DNA from: Streptomyces ureilyticus
GTDB lineage: Bacteria; Actinomycetota; Actinomycetes; Streptomycetales; Streptomycetaceae
Direction: 5' to 3'
Length of the DNA: 36,204 nt
Assembly (NCBI RefSeq): GCF_011045025.1
Contig: NZ_JAAKZX010000091.1
Coordinates: 1 to 36,204, forward strand
Part shown: in pieces, positions 36,150 through 36,204 of the stretch
Numbering within the stretch: position 1 is the first letter of the stretch
Layout of the letters: each line of letters opens with the position of its first letter
The notes under the pieces: generated by a model
What the model was told of the DNA's origin: nothing
What the model saw: only the letters and a program-made list of their open reading frames with translations
Database searches by the model: none
Made by a program: the position numbers and the translations under genes

Positions 36150-36204
36150 TCACTCCCACTCGATCGTGCCGGGCGGCTTGCTCGTCACGTCGAGGACGAC
36201 GCGG
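36150..36204 (-). CDS. guaA: GMP synthase, C-terminal end (partial)
   Basis: The last 17 codons and stop of a minus-strand gene encode RVVLDVTSKPPGTIEWE. This C-terminal sequence is nearly invariant in the dimerisation domain of GMP synthetase, which makes GMP from XMP, glutamine and ATP. The rest of the gene lies outside the window. The identification rests on a short but highly characteristic stretch. Confidence 0.88.
   Translation of the reverse strand, partial: RVVLDVTSKPPGTIEWE

Noticed and set aside
1..36204. tRNA, rRNA, prophage, or a secondary-metabolite gene cluster
   Set aside because: I saw no tRNA-like cloverleaf, rRNA sequence, phage structural genes, or PKS/NRPS/RiPP modules on either strand.

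Overview
The window looks like chromosomal DNA of a Streptomyces or close actinomycete. It is visibly GC-rich with strong third-position G/C bias, uses many GTG starts, and carries actinobacterial marker families: a WhiB-like protein, DUF574 methyltransferase, DUF3140, an ECF41-type sigma factor and a 7-Fe ferredoxin. The first 16 bases equal the end of the Tn5/Nextera mosaic end, so the left edge is almost certainly an untrimmed contig end. It is followed at once by a dispersed hairpin repeat that recurs at 34.05-34.12 kb.

Layout. 0.1-1.5 kb: a ferredoxin-NADP+ reductase and its 7-Fe ferredoxin. 1.6-4.3 kb: a divergent PaaX-type repressor and a PaaZ/BoxD-type aldehyde dehydrogenase (ring-cleavage catabolism). 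4.4-5.3 kb: an MpaB-type oxygenase. 5.4-10.4 kb: a branched-chain amino acid (or related substrate) ABC importer in which LivH, LivM and LivG are fused into one 915-residue polypeptide. It is divergent from the lipoprotein binding protein and LivF, across a 22-bp near-perfect palindrome. 10.5-13.7 kb: a Nudix-like protein, a PLP-dependent serine/threonine-type dehydratase and its YheO/DauR-like regulator, divergent from an epoxide-hydrolase-like protein across an array of TCTGGA/TCCAGA half-sites. 13.7-16.6 kb: an SMC/ABC-like ATPase, then a secreted pectate lyase-pectin methylesterase fusion.

16.66-23.73 kb is the most interesting block. A cupin-XRE regulator is preceded by two 13-bp GTTC-N5-GAAC operators spaced 22 bp apart, and heads a tightly packed operon: M24 pita-bread hydrolase with one metal ligand replaced, TPP-dependent E1 alpha and beta without E2/E3, ATZ/TRZ-type amidohydrolase, bicupin resembling ureidoglycine aminohydrolase, and an SDR that lacks the Ser-Tyr-Lys catalytic residues. 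I recognise no described pathway with this gene set. A catabolic route for a small nitrogen-containing compound is my inference.

23.9-28.1 kb: ECF41 sigma factor with its FAD-dependent oxidoreductase partner and a matching candidate promoter, then a DUF2207 membrane protein. 28.2-31.1 kb: DUF574 methyltransferase ending in a perfect 21-bp hairpin, a HhH-GPD-type protein, DUF3140, Dps and a WhiB-like protein. 31.2-35.0 kb: a monoacylglycerol-lipase-like hydrolase, a TauE/SafE exporter, and convergent cobK and cobF, which encode consecutive steps of aerobic cobalamin synthesis. Four unrelated-looking short tandem arrays (15, about 24, about 18 and exactly 26 bp units) sit within 2.5 kb here. 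One is coding, one overlaps a stop codon and one overlaps a start codon.

35.1-36.0 kb: a complete IS5-family (IS427-like) insertion sequence with 12-13 bp inverted repeats, a TAA target duplication and a correctly phased -1 slippery heptamer. It is inserted into the stop codon of a small ORF downstream of guaA, whose last 17 codons close the window. No rRNA, tRNA, CRISPR array or prophage was seen.
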